Shown here one piece after another: positions 38,551 to 46,059 of a stretch of 46,059 bases of DNA (positions within the stretch are counted from its first letter, which is position 1; each line of letters begins with the position of its first letter). The notes under the pieces are model-generated. The model saw nothing but the letters and a program-made list of their open reading frames with translations. It was not told the origin of the DNA and did not search any database. The translations under genes and the position numbers were made by a program. Source of the DNA: JBFGCA01 sp041567315 (GTDB taxonomy: Bacteria; Acidobacteriota; Thermoanaerobaculia; Multivoradales; JAHEKO01); assembly GCA_041567315.1 (NCBI GenBank), contig JBFGCA010000024.1, positions 1-46,059 of the forward strand, in the 5' to 3' direction.

Positions 38551-39027
38551 TCAGTCCGCCTGCTCGAACCGCAGCTCGGTCGAGATCTCGACGCACCCCT
38601 GGAGCGTCCGGGCGACCGGACAGAAGCCGGCGTGAAAGCCGTGCACCCGCTCGGCGAGGGCGTGGTGCTCCTCGGCCGCGCGCAGCCGGTAGGTCACGCG
38701 GATTCGCCGGATCACCAGCACCTTGTCGTCGGTCTCGACGTCGCCTTCGACCTCGGAGGTGAGGTCGCCCTCGGACAGCCTGACGCCGCGCGCCTCCAGC
38801 GCTGCGGCCAGCGTGCCGGTGAGTCACCCGCCCGTGGCGGCCACCACGTAGTCCAGTGTGGTCGCGTGCGGCGGAAAGGCCGCGGGATCGACCCCGTAGT
38901 GGGCGGCGATCTCGGAGTGCACCCCGAACATCGCCGGTTGGTCCTCGGCCGGCAGCCAGGCGCGTCGGACGGGTCCCCGCAGCCGCTCGATGCGGACCCG
39001 GGAGGTGTAGATGGTGGAGTCGCTCAT
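38551..39027 (-). CDS. OsmC-family peroxiredoxin-like protein, probable selenoprotein (in-frame UGA = Sec68)
   Basis: 158 codons if the UGA at 38824-38826 is read through. OsmC/Ohr proteins reduce organic hydroperoxides with a peroxidatic and a resolving Cys. Here the first Cys position (TGG-UGA-LTGTLAA, matching family A-C-L-T-x-T-L) is UGA, while the second, Cys136 in HAGFCPVARTL, is present. Codon usage and OsmC similarity continue for 90 codons after the UGA to TGA 38551, with no frameshift. A SECIS-like hairpin (38780-38811) follows the UGA. Selenocysteine-containing OsmC-like proteins have been reported from metagenomes, as I recall. ATG 39027 overlaps the stop of the upstream acetyltransferase (ATGA). 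The alternatives are a nonsense mutation or a TGC-to-TGA sequencing error. Confidence 0.8.
38780..38811 (-). promoter_or_regulatory. SECIS-like stem-loop after the in-frame UGA
   Basis: On the minus strand, beginning 12 bases after the UGA: CUG GCCGC A GCGC, apical loop UGGAG, GCGC GCGGC GU CAG. That is 12 base pairs with a one-base A bulge and a GU bulge. The apical loop starts 25 bases after the UGA and has a G at its second position, which fits the bacterial SECIS pattern for SelB binding. Confidence 0.6.
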
Positions 39028-39653
39028 TGGTTGTTTCTCCCTGGATTGTCGTAACAGCTCTGTGCCTCCTCGACCAGGGCGCCGACCATGGCGCCGTCGA
39101 CGAACAGGTGGCTGACCTGGAGGCCGACCGGGACCAGCAGGTGCCCGCCGTCGCGGCGGAAGCGGCCGAAGGCGACCCGGGGCTCGGTCTCGTGGGGGTC
39201 GTCGGAGGCGTGGGTGAAGGAGGTGAAGGGGACGCCCGGCAGGGCGGTGAAGAAGACGTAGTTGCGGTGCTCGGACTCCGTGAGGCTGACGCCGTCGGCC
39301 GGGGCGACGCGCGCCGCCCGCCGGTTGAAGCGCTCGGGGTCGGGGTCGTATTGGTGGTACTGGAAGCTGAACAGGCCGCCCGGCGCCGGCACCGTGAGCC
39401 CCGGATGGACGACGTCGTAGAGCACGATGCGGCCGTCGAGCAGGCGGTAGCGGAAGTCCTCGAGCTCCTGCATCGCCCGGGTGAAGTAGTAGCAGAGGTT
39501 GAGATACACCGGCCAGCCGCGCTCGGCCAGATGGTTCTTGAGGGCGGTGATCTCGAGCTCGAAGGTCACCGACCAGAACGGCGACCGGTAGTCCCGGTAG
39601 AAGTCGAAGTGCTGCCGCCGGTAGTAGTCGTCGACCTCCTGATAGCGGTGCAT
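39024..39653 (-). CDS. Chloramphenicol acetyltransferase-like protein
   Basis: 209 aa, the usual CAT length (about 215). Trimeric CoA-dependent acetyltransferase fold: FWSVTFELEITAL, YFTRAMQELEDFRYR, and the catalytic block QVSHLFVDGAMV with His and Asp in the places of CAT His195 and Asp199; PFTSFTHA is the other conserved motif. The His-His-x-x-x-Asp-Gly pattern has Ser in place of the first His. Many chromosomal homologues do not act on chloramphenicol, so the substrate is unknown. ATG 39653. Its TGA overlaps the ATG of the OsmC gene, so the two form an operon. Confidence 0.88.
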   Translation of the reverse strand: MHRYQEVDDYYRRQHFDFYRDYRSPFWSVTFELEITALKNHLAERGWPVYLNLCYYFTRAMQELEDFRYRLLDGRIVLYDVVHPGLTVPAPGGLFSFQYHQYDPDPERFNRRAARVAPADGVSLTESEHRNYVFFTALPGVPFTSFTHASDDPHETEPRVAFGRFRRDGGHLLVPVGLQVSHLFVDGAMVGALVEEAQSCYDNPGRNNQ

Positions 39654-39719
39654 CGCTGGCCTGCGGCGTGAGATCGGCCCGGCGGCAGATGGCCCGGCCC
39701 GGGACCGTCCTCGCGTGAG

Positions 39720-39725
39720 ATTGTA
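39720..39725 (-). promoter_or_regulatory. -10 box (TACAAT) for the acetyltransferase-OsmC operon
   Basis: TACAAT on the minus strand in the 81-base gap between divergent genes. The predicted start near 39713 gives a leader of about 60 bases. No clear -35. Confidence 0.4.
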
Positions 39726-39734
39726 GGGGACGCC

Positions 39735-41360
39735 GTGAGCGGGATCCCCCTGGTCCAGCGGGCCGACGGCCACCGCCGGCGGCTCGCCGTGATGGCCGAC
39801 GACGGAACGTGGACCTACGCCGAGCTGCTGGCCGCCAGCGAGCGGGTGGCGGCGCGGCTCCTCGCCGGCCGCGCCGATCTCGAAGAGGCGCGGGTCGCCT
39901 TCCTGGTGCCGCCGGGCCGCGCCTGGGTGGCCCTCCAGTGGGGGATCTGGCGCGCCGGCGGAGTGGCCGTCCCGCTGTGCCTCCAGCATCCCGAGCCCGA
40001 GCTGGCTTACGTGGTGGACGACGCGGAAGCTGAGACGCTGATCGTGGCCCCTGAGCTGCAGGGGCGGCTGCAGCCGGTGGCTGACTCGCGGGAGCTGCCT
40101 CTCCTCGCCCCTGCGTCGCTGGTCGATCCTGGTAGCCCTACTTGGAAGACCGGCTCTGCGGCGGCTGACGCCACGGCGGCGGTGCCCGGGAACAGTGATC
40201 CGGCAACGGGAGGTCTGGCGAGCGCGCGCCCCGCGTCGGTCGACTCGACGGGCACACCGGCTCTCCCCGCGGTCGGCGCCGATCGCCGCGCCATGCTGGT
40301 CTACACCAGCGGCACCACCAGCCGGCCCAAGGCGGTGGTCTTCACCCACGCCATGATCGCTGCCCAGGTGGAGTCGCTGGTCGAGGCCTGGGGTTGGCGA
40401 CCCGACGACCGCGTGCTGCTGGTGCTGCCGCTCCACCACGTCCACGGCATCGTCAACGTGGTCTGCTGCGCGTTGTGGAGCGGAGCGGTGTGCGAGATGC
40501 TCCCGGCCTTCGACGCGGCGCGCTGCTGGGAGCGGCTGGCGAGCGGCGAGCCGACCCTCTTCATGGCGGTCCCCACGGTCTACGCCAAGCTGCTCCGCGT
40601 CTGGGAGGAGGCGCCGGCCGCGACCCGCGAGCGCTGGTCGGCCGGCGCCCGCCGGCTGCGGCTCATGGTGTCGGGCTCGGCGGCGCTGCCGCCCACGCTC
40701 TTCGCGCGCTGGCGCGAGATCACCGGCCACACCCTGCTCGAGCGCTATGGGATGACCGAGATCGGCATGGCGCTGTCCAATCCGCTTCGCGGCGAGCGAC
40801 GACCGGGGTACGTCGGCACGCCGCTGCCCGGCGTCGAGGCGCGGCTGGTCGACCCCGACGGCCGGCCGGTGGCCGGCGGCGAGCCGGGCGAGATCGAGGT
40901 GCGCGGCCCCACGGTCTTCGCCGGGTACTGGCGCCGCCCCGATGCCACCGCCGCGGCCTTTCGCGACGACGGCTGGTTCCGCACCGGCGACGAGGCGGTC
41001 GTCGAGGCCGGCAGCTACCGGATCCTCGGCCGCCAGAGCGTCGACGTCCTCAAGAGCGGCGGCTACAAGATCTCCGCCCTGGAGGTCGAGGCGGCGCTCC
41101 GCGAGCACCCGGCGATCGAGGACTGCGCGGTGGTCGGCGTCGCCGATCCCGAGTGGGGGCAGCGGGTGGCGGCGGCGGTGGTGCTCGCTCCGGGGCAGCG
41201 GCTCGAGCTCGAAGAGCTGCGGGAATGGGGCAAGCAGCGGCTGGCGGCCTACAAGGTGCCTACGAGGCTCGTGGTCCTGCCCGACCTGCCGCGGAATCCG
41301 CTGGGCAAGGTGGTGAAGGGGGAGCTGGCGGCGCGCTTCGTTGGGGATGGGTCAGCTTGA
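39735..41360 (+). CDS. matB: Malonyl-CoA synthetase-like AMP-forming ligase (MatB/ACSF3)
   Basis: 541 aa, ANL superfamily. It activates a short dicarboxylic acid such as malonate as an acyl-AMP and joins it to CoA. The P-loop is YTSGTTSRPKAVVF; LERYGMTEIGMALSNP and GERRPGYVGTPLPG match MatB/ACSF3, as does SVDVLKSGGYKISALEVE with the A8 hinge; the catalytic Lys is in NPLGKVVKG. An Ala/Ser/Pro-rich insert of about 45 residues (132-176) precedes the P-loop and is unusual. GTG 39735 is the only suitable start. It may provide malonyl-CoA; no malonate transporter is adjacent. Confidence 0.88.
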   Translation: MSGIPLVQRADGHRRRLAVMADDGTWTYAELLAASERVAARLLAGRADLEEARVAFLVPPGRAWVALQWGIWRAGGVAVPLCLQHPEPELAYVVDDAEAETLIVAPELQGRLQPVADSRELPLLAPASLVDPGSPTWKTGSAAADATAAVPGNSDPATGGLASARPASVDSTGTPALPAVGADRRAMLVYTSGTTSRPKAVVFTHAMIAAQVESLVEAWGWRPDDRVLLVLPLHHVHGIVNVVCCALWSGAVCEMLPAFDAARCWERLASGEPTLFMAVPTVYAKLLRVWEEAPAATRERWSAGARRLRLMVSGSAALPPTLFARWREITGHTLLERYGMTEIGMALSNPLRGERRPGYVGTPLPGVEARLVDPDGRPVAGGEPGEIEVRGPTVFAGYWRRPDATAAAFRDDGWFRTGDEAVVEAGSYRILGRQSVDVLKSGGYKISALEVEAALREHPAIEDCAVVGVADPEWGQRVAAAVVLAPGQRLELEELREWGKQRLAAYKVPTRLVVLPDLPRNPLGKVVKGELAARFVGDGSA

Positions 41361-41410
41361 GCAGCACCCCACCCCGGCCGGCTCCACGACGGGCCGATGC
41401 CTGGCGCCGG

Positions 41411-41440
41411 TTGACGGGCGATTCGGGCGCGGCCTACACT
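41411..41440 (+). promoter_or_regulatory. Sigma70-like promoter of the cytochrome cluster
   Basis: TTGACG (41411-41416) and TACACT (41435-41440) are separated by 18 bases. The predicted start near 41447 leaves a leader of about 38 bases with GGAAGG before TTG 41485. This is the best full promoter in the window. Confidence 0.65.
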
Positions 41441-41484
41441 GAGGCGTCGTTCACCCGGCACTTCCACCTGGAAGGTTTCGACAC

Positions 41485-43362
41485 TTGGCGCCGTCGCTCA
41501 GCGAGGACTTGAGGAACCGCCTCATCGCGGGCGCTGTCCTCGTGGCCGTGATGGCCCCGGCTTCGCCGGCCGCGACCGATCCGGTGCCGGAAGTCACGGT
41601 CCAGGAGGGTCCGGTGGCCGGGAGCCCAGAGGCAGCGGCTCCGCAGGTCGAGCCGGGGGGCGCGGAGGAGGCGGCGAGCGCCGACGAGGAGCACCGGAAG
41701 CTGTTCCTCGAGGACCGCTTCCCGTCGGCCACCACCTGCGCCACCTGCCACCCGGCGCACTACCGGCAGTGGTCGGTGTCGCCGCACGCCTACGCGCAGC
41801 TCAGCCCGGTTTTCAACGCCATGCACGGCACCGTCCTCAAGCTCACCAACGGCACCAACGGCGACTTCTGCATCCGCTGCCACACGCCGGTGGGCATGAA
41901 CCTCGAGGAGCCGGAGTTCCTGAGCAACCTCGACCGCCACCCGACCTCGCGCGAGGGCGTCACCTGTATCGTCTGCCACCGGCAGAACCGGGCCTACGGC
42001 AAGCTCAGCGGCCGGCTGGCGCTGGTCGAGGGCGACCTCTTCGAGCCGGTCTACGGGCCGCGCGGCAACGACGAGCTGGCGCGGGTTATCGCCAGCCCCG
42101 ACTACCGGGTCAACCCCGAGCGCGGCCGGGCCGGACGCGCCATCCACGGCCGGGCGGAGCCGTTCTTCCAGCTCACCACCTCGGGCTTCTGCGGCACCTG
42201 CCACGACGTCAATCTGATCAACGGCTTCCGGCTGGAGGAGGCGTTCAGCGAGTTCAAGACCTCGCCGGCGGCGCGCCAGAAGACGTCCTGCCAGGACTGC
42301 CACATGGGCAAGGAGCCGGGGGTGGCCGCAGGCTACGACGAGGGCCCGGCGGCGGTGGTCGGCGGGCAGCCGACGGCGACGCGCAAGGTGACCGACCACA
42401 TGTTCATCGGCCCCGACTACTCGGTGGTCCACCCGGGGATCTTCCCCCACAACACCGCGGCCTCGGAGCTGGCGACGCTCCGCGACTGGCTCGAGTTCGA
42501 CTGGCAGGCCGGGTGGGGGACCGACGAGTTCGAGCTCGAGGTAGGCGACGACCACCCGTTCCCCGAGGTCTGGAAGTTCCCCGACGACCGCTACGACGCC
42601 CGCGACGTCATCGACGAGAACCTGGCGCTGCTCGCCGAGGCGCACGAGCAGCGCAAGAAGGTGCTCCAGGCGGGCTACCAGCTGGGCGAGATCGTGGTCG
42701 ACCGGGCCGACCCGAGGAAGGGCCTCGCCTTCCGGGTCGAGGTCAAGAACGCCACCTCCGGCCACGGCGTGCCGACCGGCTTCGACGCCGAGCGGCTGGT
42801 CTTCCTGCGGGTGACGGTGACCGACGCCGGGGGCGCGGTCCTCTTCCGCTCGGGCGACCTCGACCCCAACGGCGACGTCCGCGATCTCCACTCGCTCTAC
42901 GTCCACAACGGCGAGCTGCCGCTCGACCGCTATCTGTTCAGCCTGCAGGGGCGCTTCGTCACCCGCATGGTGCGGGGCGGCGAGCGCGAGCAGGTGCTGG
43001 CGGTCAACTACTCGCCCGACCCGCTGCCGTTCCTGCGTCCCTCGACCTCGTCGACCATCCTCACCGGCCGCCCGGCGGGCGCCCGCAAGCACAAGCAGAA
43101 CATCGAGCCGCTGGGGCGGCGCTGGGCCCGCTACCGCGTCAGGCCTGGCGAGCTGACCGGCCGCGAGCCCTACCGGGTGCGGGTCGAGCTGGTGGCCGGC
43201 ATGGTGCCGGTCAACCTGATCCACGAGATCAAGGACGTCGGCTTCGACTACGGCCTCAGCGCGCGCGAGGTGGCGAAGCGGGTGGTCGAGGGGCACCTGG
43301 TGCTCTGGGAGCGGCAGCTCGAGATCCCGGGCGGCGGGGGCGAGGGGGTCGCCGCGCCGTGA
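41485..43362 (+). CDS. Secreted pentaheme c-type cytochrome
   Basis: 625 aa. After a signal peptide (cleavage near SPAA, about residue 29) and a Pro/Glu-rich linker, five CxxCH heme sites occur: CATCH 85, CIRCH 129, CIVCH 161, CGTCH 236 and CQDCH 269. The layout is like cytochrome c554/multiheme families. The second half (about 390-620) has no heme sites and is beta-rich, possibly a binding domain. TTG 41485 is supported by GGAAGG and by the promoter just upstream. The stop overlaps the next gene's GTG (GTGA), so the product is likely made with the predicted outer-membrane barrel. Confidence 0.9.
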   Translation: MAPSLSEDLRNRLIAGAVLVAVMAPASPAATDPVPEVTVQEGPVAGSPEAAAPQVEPGGAEEAASADEEHRKLFLEDRFPSATTCATCHPAHYRQWSVSPHAYAQLSPVFNAMHGTVLKLTNGTNGDFCIRCHTPVGMNLEEPEFLSNLDRHPTSREGVTCIVCHRQNRAYGKLSGRLALVEGDLFEPVYGPRGNDELARVIASPDYRVNPERGRAGRAIHGRAEPFFQLTTSGFCGTCHDVNLINGFRLEEAFSEFKTSPAARQKTSCQDCHMGKEPGVAAGYDEGPAAVVGGQPTATRKVTDHMFIGPDYSVVHPGIFPHNTAASELATLRDWLEFDWQAGWGTDEFELEVGDDHPFPEVWKFPDDRYDARDVIDENLALLAEAHEQRKKVLQAGYQLGEIVVDRADPRKGLAFRVEVKNATSGHGVPTGFDAERLVFLRVTVTDAGGAVLFRSGDLDPNGDVRDLHSLYVHNGELPLDRYLFSLQGRFVTRMVRGGEREQVLAVNYSPDPLPFLRPSTSSTILTGRPAGARKHKQNIEPLGRRWARYRVRPGELTGREPYRVRVELVAGMVPVNLIHEIKDVGFDYGLSAREVAKRVVEGHLVLWERQLEIPGGGGEGVAAP

Positions 43363-44837
43363 GCGCCCGGCCCGGGTGGTGGGGCAGGGGCCTGGCGGCC
43401 GTGGCCTGGATCGCGGTCCTGCCGGTCTTGGCTGCCCCCGCGAGCGCCGGCGCGGAGCCGGAGACCGCAGAGCGGGAGCACGAGGCGGCCGGGAAACACC
43501 ACTCGAGCGAGCTGAGCGACGACTACGTGCCGCTCCAGCTCGAGGGCTTCCCGAAGCGGCCGCGCTATCTCCTCGAGCTGGGCAACCCCTATCTCGGCAC
43601 CGGGCGCATCCACCCCGGCTTCAAGCTGCCCACCGGCGCCGTCTGGCAGCCCAGCCTGGTGCTCTTCGGCGCCCTCCGCGCCGCCCTCCAGACCTTCGAC
43701 GCCGGGCCCGTCCGCTTCACCGAGCTGGCCACCCGGCTGGACCTGTTCGCCAACCTCCAGCTCTCGGGCACCGAGCGGCTGGTGGTGGGCTTCCGCAACC
43801 TCGACCGGGACGGGCGCTTCACCAGCTACGTGTTCGAGCCCGAACCCGGCGACCCGGCCTTTATCGGGCGCTTCGGCCGCGACGGCGACCGCTTCCGCGA
43901 CGAGCTCAACGCCGAGATCACCTCGCTCTATTTCGAGGGCGACGTCGGCGAGATCTTCCCCAACCTGGACCGCCGGGACTTCGGGCGCGGCGACGTCGGC
44001 TTCTCGCTGGGTCGCCAGCCGCTCTCCTTCCAGGAGGGGATGCTGATCGCCGACTCGATCGACGGTCTGGGGCTGACCCGCAATACGCTGTTGCCGCGCG
44101 GCACCTCCAACTTCCGGGCGACGCTGTTCCTGGGCGCCGGCGACGTCCACCGCGCCAACCGCGAGGACGACGACGCCGAGCTGGTGGCGATCCTGACCTC
44201 TACCGACCTGCGGCGGTCGACGATCGACGCCGATCTGGTGTGGGTGGGCGGCGGCCGGCTTGCCGGCGACCTGCTGGCCGGCGGCGTCAGCGCGGTGCAG
44301 CGGCTGGGGCGGTACAACACCACCTTCCGCCTCCTCGGCTCGCGCGCCGTGGACGAGATCACCCAGGTGAGCACCGACGGCGCGCTGCTGTTCGGCGAGC
44401 TGTCGTGGACGCCGCACTACACCTACGATCACGCCTATCTGACCGGCTTCGTGGCGGCCGACGAGTTCTCCTCGGCGGCGCGCGGTCCGGCCGAGGGCGG
44501 ACCGCTGGGGCGGGCCGGGATCGGCTTCGCGGCGGTCGGGCTGGGGAGCTACGGAGCGCCGCTCGACAGCCGCGCGCGCGACGTCGCCGGCGGTGCGGCC
44601 GGCTACCAGAAGTTCTTCGGCGTGGAAAAGCGCCGGCAGCTGCTGGCCGAGGTCGCGGTGCGGGTCGGGCTCGACGCCGCCATCGCCGACGAGGCCGCCG
44701 CAACGGTGCGCTACCAGATGGCGCTCGGCCGCCGCACGGTCCTCGTCTGGGACGGTTTCCTGGGCCGCCGCCAGGGTGGCCTGAGCGCCGACCGCTCGCT
44801 CTCCGGCGGCCGCTTCGAGCTGCTGGTCAAGTTCTGA
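43359..44837 (+). CDS. Predicted outer-membrane beta-barrel protein between multiheme cytochromes
   Basis: 492 aa. A signal peptide (cleavage near ASA, about residue 30) precedes an acidic/His-containing linker and then repeated amphipathic strands with alternating hydrophobic residues, for example RFTELATRLDLFANLQL, RLVVGFRNL and ATLFLGAG. It ends in FELLVKF; a terminal Phe is typical of outer-membrane barrels. I do not recognise a specific family. Its place between two multiheme cytochromes suggests a porin-like sheath for electron transfer, in the manner of MtrB or OmbB (inference). GTG 43359 overlaps the upstream TGA. Confidence 0.75.
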   Translation: MSARPGWWGRGLAAVAWIAVLPVLAAPASAGAEPETAEREHEAAGKHHSSELSDDYVPLQLEGFPKRPRYLLELGNPYLGTGRIHPGFKLPTGAVWQPSLVLFGALRAALQTFDAGPVRFTELATRLDLFANLQLSGTERLVVGFRNLDRDGRFTSYVFEPEPGDPAFIGRFGRDGDRFRDELNAEITSLYFEGDVGEIFPNLDRRDFGRGDVGFSLGRQPLSFQEGMLIADSIDGLGLTRNTLLPRGTSNFRATLFLGAGDVHRANREDDDAELVAILTSTDLRRSTIDADLVWVGGGRLAGDLLAGGVSAVQRLGRYNTTFRLLGSRAVDEITQVSTDGALLFGELSWTPHYTYDHAYLTGFVAADEFSSAARGPAEGGPLGRAGIGFAAVGLGSYGAPLDSRARDVAGGAAGYQKFFGVEKRRQLLAEVAVRVGLDAAIADEAAATVRYQMALGRRTVLVWDGFLGRRQGGLSADRSLSGGRFELLVKF

Positions 44838-44839
44838 CC

Positions 44840-46059
44840 GTGGCTGCCGCGCGCGTCGCCGGACCGGCCGCCGTCGCGGTCCTGCTGTCGGCGGGCCCCG
44901 CCGCCGCCGAGCTGCCGTTTCGCGAGCACGTCCGCGTCGATCCCGAGAAGGTGGTCACCGCCGAGGCCTGTGGCGAGTGCCACGTCGCCGAGATCGAGGT
45001 CTGGCGCGAGACCCCCCACGCCACCGGTTTCCGCACCCTCCACCGCAAGGAGCAGGCGCTGGCCATCGCCCGCAAGCTGGGCTTCCGGCTGATCAAGCGC
45101 GACAGCATCTGCTTCAGCTGTCACTACACGCCGGTGGTCCAGGGCGAGGAGATCCGCGCCGACTCCGGGGTCTCGTGCGAGTCCTGCCATGGCGCCGGCC
45201 GCGACTGGATCGACGTCCACAACGACTACGGCGGGGCCGCCGATCACCGCGGCGAGTCGGCCGAGCACCGGCGGCAACGGATCGAGGCCAGCCGCCGCGC
45301 CGGCATGCGGCGGCCCTCGGACCTCTACCCGGTGGCCGCCAACTGCTTCAGCTGCCACACCGTGCCCGACGAGCGGCTGGTCAACGTCGGCGGCCACACC
45401 ACCGGCAGCGCCGGTTTCGAGCTGGTGGAGTGGTCGCAGGGCCAGATCCGCCACAACTTCCTGGCGGCGTCCCTGGCCGGGCGCGGGGCGGTCAACGCCG
45501 AGCGCCCGATGAGCCGGCGGCGGGTGATGTACGTCGCCGGCCGCGCCCTCGACCTCGAGTACAGCCTGCGAGGGGTGGCGGTGGCGGCCGAGGACGGGAT
45601 CTACGCCCGGGCGATGACCCGCCGGGTGCGGAGCGCGGTGGCCGAGCTGCGGGCCATCGCCGGCGCCGCGGCGGTGCCCGAGGTCGACCGCATGCTGGAG
45701 ATCGTCCGCGGGGTGCGGGTGGTGCCACGCAACGAGGCCGAGCTGGTGGCGGCGGCCGGGGGGATCGGCGAGGCCACCCGGGCCTTCCTGGCCGGCGCCG
45801 AGCCCGAGCGGCTGGCGGCGCTCGACCCGCTGGTGCTCGGCCAGGAGCTGCCCGACCAGGGACCCGGGCAGGAGCAGGTGGCGGTCGCCGAGCCGGGCGC
45901 GGGGGGCGAGGCGCCCGCGGGCGGCACTGCGGCGGCCGGCCCCGGCAGCGCCACCGGTAGCGCGAGCGGTCCCGGCGCCGGCGGGACCCCCGCCGCCCGC
46001 GGCGCCACCGCCGGTCGGGCCACGGCCGGGGCCGCGGGGGCGGCCGGCGCGGTCAAGCA
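44840..46059 (+). CDS. Tetraheme cytochrome c554-like protein, C-terminus cut off
   Basis: 406 codons are visible with no stop before the window ends. A signal peptide (cleavage near AAA, about residue 23) precedes four heme sites: CGECH 44, CFSCH 91, CESCH 113 and CFSCH 169, in the pattern of the cytochrome c554/c' family (PF13435-like). From about residue 340 the protein becomes Gly/Ala/Pro-rich and low in complexity to the window edge. GTG 44840 lies two bases after the barrel gene's stop. It probably acts with the pentaheme cytochrome as electron donor or acceptor on one side of the outer membrane. Confidence 0.85.
   Translation, partial: MAAARVAGPAAVAVLLSAGPAAAELPFREHVRVDPEKVVTAEACGECHVAEIEVWRETPHATGFRTLHRKEQALAIARKLGFRLIKRDSICFSCHYTPVVQGEEIRADSGVSCESCHGAGRDWIDVHNDYGGAADHRGESAEHRRQRIEASRRAGMRRPSDLYPVAANCFSCHTVPDERLVNVGGHTTGSAGFELVEWSQGQIRHNFLAASLAGRGAVNAERPMSRRRVMYVAGRALDLEYSLRGVAVAAEDGIYARAMTRRVRSAVAELRAIAGAAAVPEVDRMLEIVRGVRVVPRNEAELVAAAGGIGEATRAFLAGAEPERLAALDPLVLGQELPDQGPGQEQVAVAEPGAGGEAPAGGTAAAGPGSATGSASGPGAGGTPAARGATAGRATAGAAGAAGAVK

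Noticed and set aside
38551..39027. OsmC gene as a plain pseudogene or 67-residue protein
   Set aside because: There is one stop only, at the catalytic Cys position, with intact frame, codon bias, second Cys and a SECIS-like hairpin afterwards. A sequencing error remains possible but decay is less likely.

Overview
The window is a GC-rich, densely coded stretch of a diderm (Gram-negative-type) bacterial chromosome. Lipoproteins with lipoboxes, an RND/adaptor/outer-membrane efflux set, a probable outer-membrane barrel and periplasmic multiheme cytochromes show the two membranes. The mix (sulfatase-like lipoproteins, a DUF4412-like protein, cyclic 2,3-diphosphoglycerate synthetase, many c-type cytochromes, very high GC) suggests Acidobacteriota, perhaps Thermoanaerobaculia-like. 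That placement is inference; a Myxococcota-like lineage cannot be excluded. No rRNA, tRNA, insertion sequence or CRISPR array was seen.

Layout: (1) 1-3556, two divergent sulfatase-like lipoprotein genes in which Thr replaces the formylglycine-forming Cys/Ser. (2) 3602-10127 (-), a polysaccharide operon: small lipoprotein, ABC permease and ATPase, three glycosyltransferases and a polyprenyl-phosphate glycosylphosphotransferase, mostly linked by GTGA overlaps. (3) 10353-10985 (-), a secreted protein of unknown function with its own -10 box and terminator. (4) 11457-16758 (+), argG-argH, infC with an extended promoter/leader, then a sulfotransferase-like gene coupled to a class IV aminotransferase. 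(5) 16755-24803 (-), a heavy-metal RND efflux system (RND pump, adaptor, TolC-like protein) headed by a small Cys-rich secreted protein, with an SGNH hydrolase and a glutamine amidotransferase upstream. (6) 24854-26965 (-), an orphan sensor-domain membrane protein and cyclic 2,3-diphosphoglycerate synthetase. (7) 27163-31879 (+), a VWA protein, two secreted proteins and fhs. (8) 31904-32395 (-), a monoheme cytochrome c. (9) 32641-38289 (+), a molybdenum hydroxylase operon (2Fe-2S, Mo-binding and FAD subunits) with split XdhC-type maturation genes and a MobA/MocA-like nucleotidyltransferase. (10) 38551-39653 (-), a chloramphenicol-acetyltransferase-like gene overlapping an OsmC-family gene that has an in-frame UGA. 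(11) 39735-41360 (+), a malonyl-CoA-synthetase-like ligase. (12) 41485-46059 (+), a pentaheme cytochrome, a predicted outer-membrane barrel and a tetraheme cytochrome c554-like protein, cut by the window edge.

The most striking observation is the OsmC-family gene at 38551-39027. A UGA replaces the first (peroxidatic) cysteine, the reading frame continues with full OsmC similarity including the second Cys, and a SECIS-like stem-loop lies 12 nt after the UGA with its apical loop 25 nt after it. This is the pattern of a bacterial selenoprotein. Second is the cytochrome-barrel-cytochrome cluster at the right edge, a candidate porin-cytochrome conduit for electron transfer across the outer membrane, preceded by the best sigma70-like promoter in the window (TTGACG-18-TACACT).
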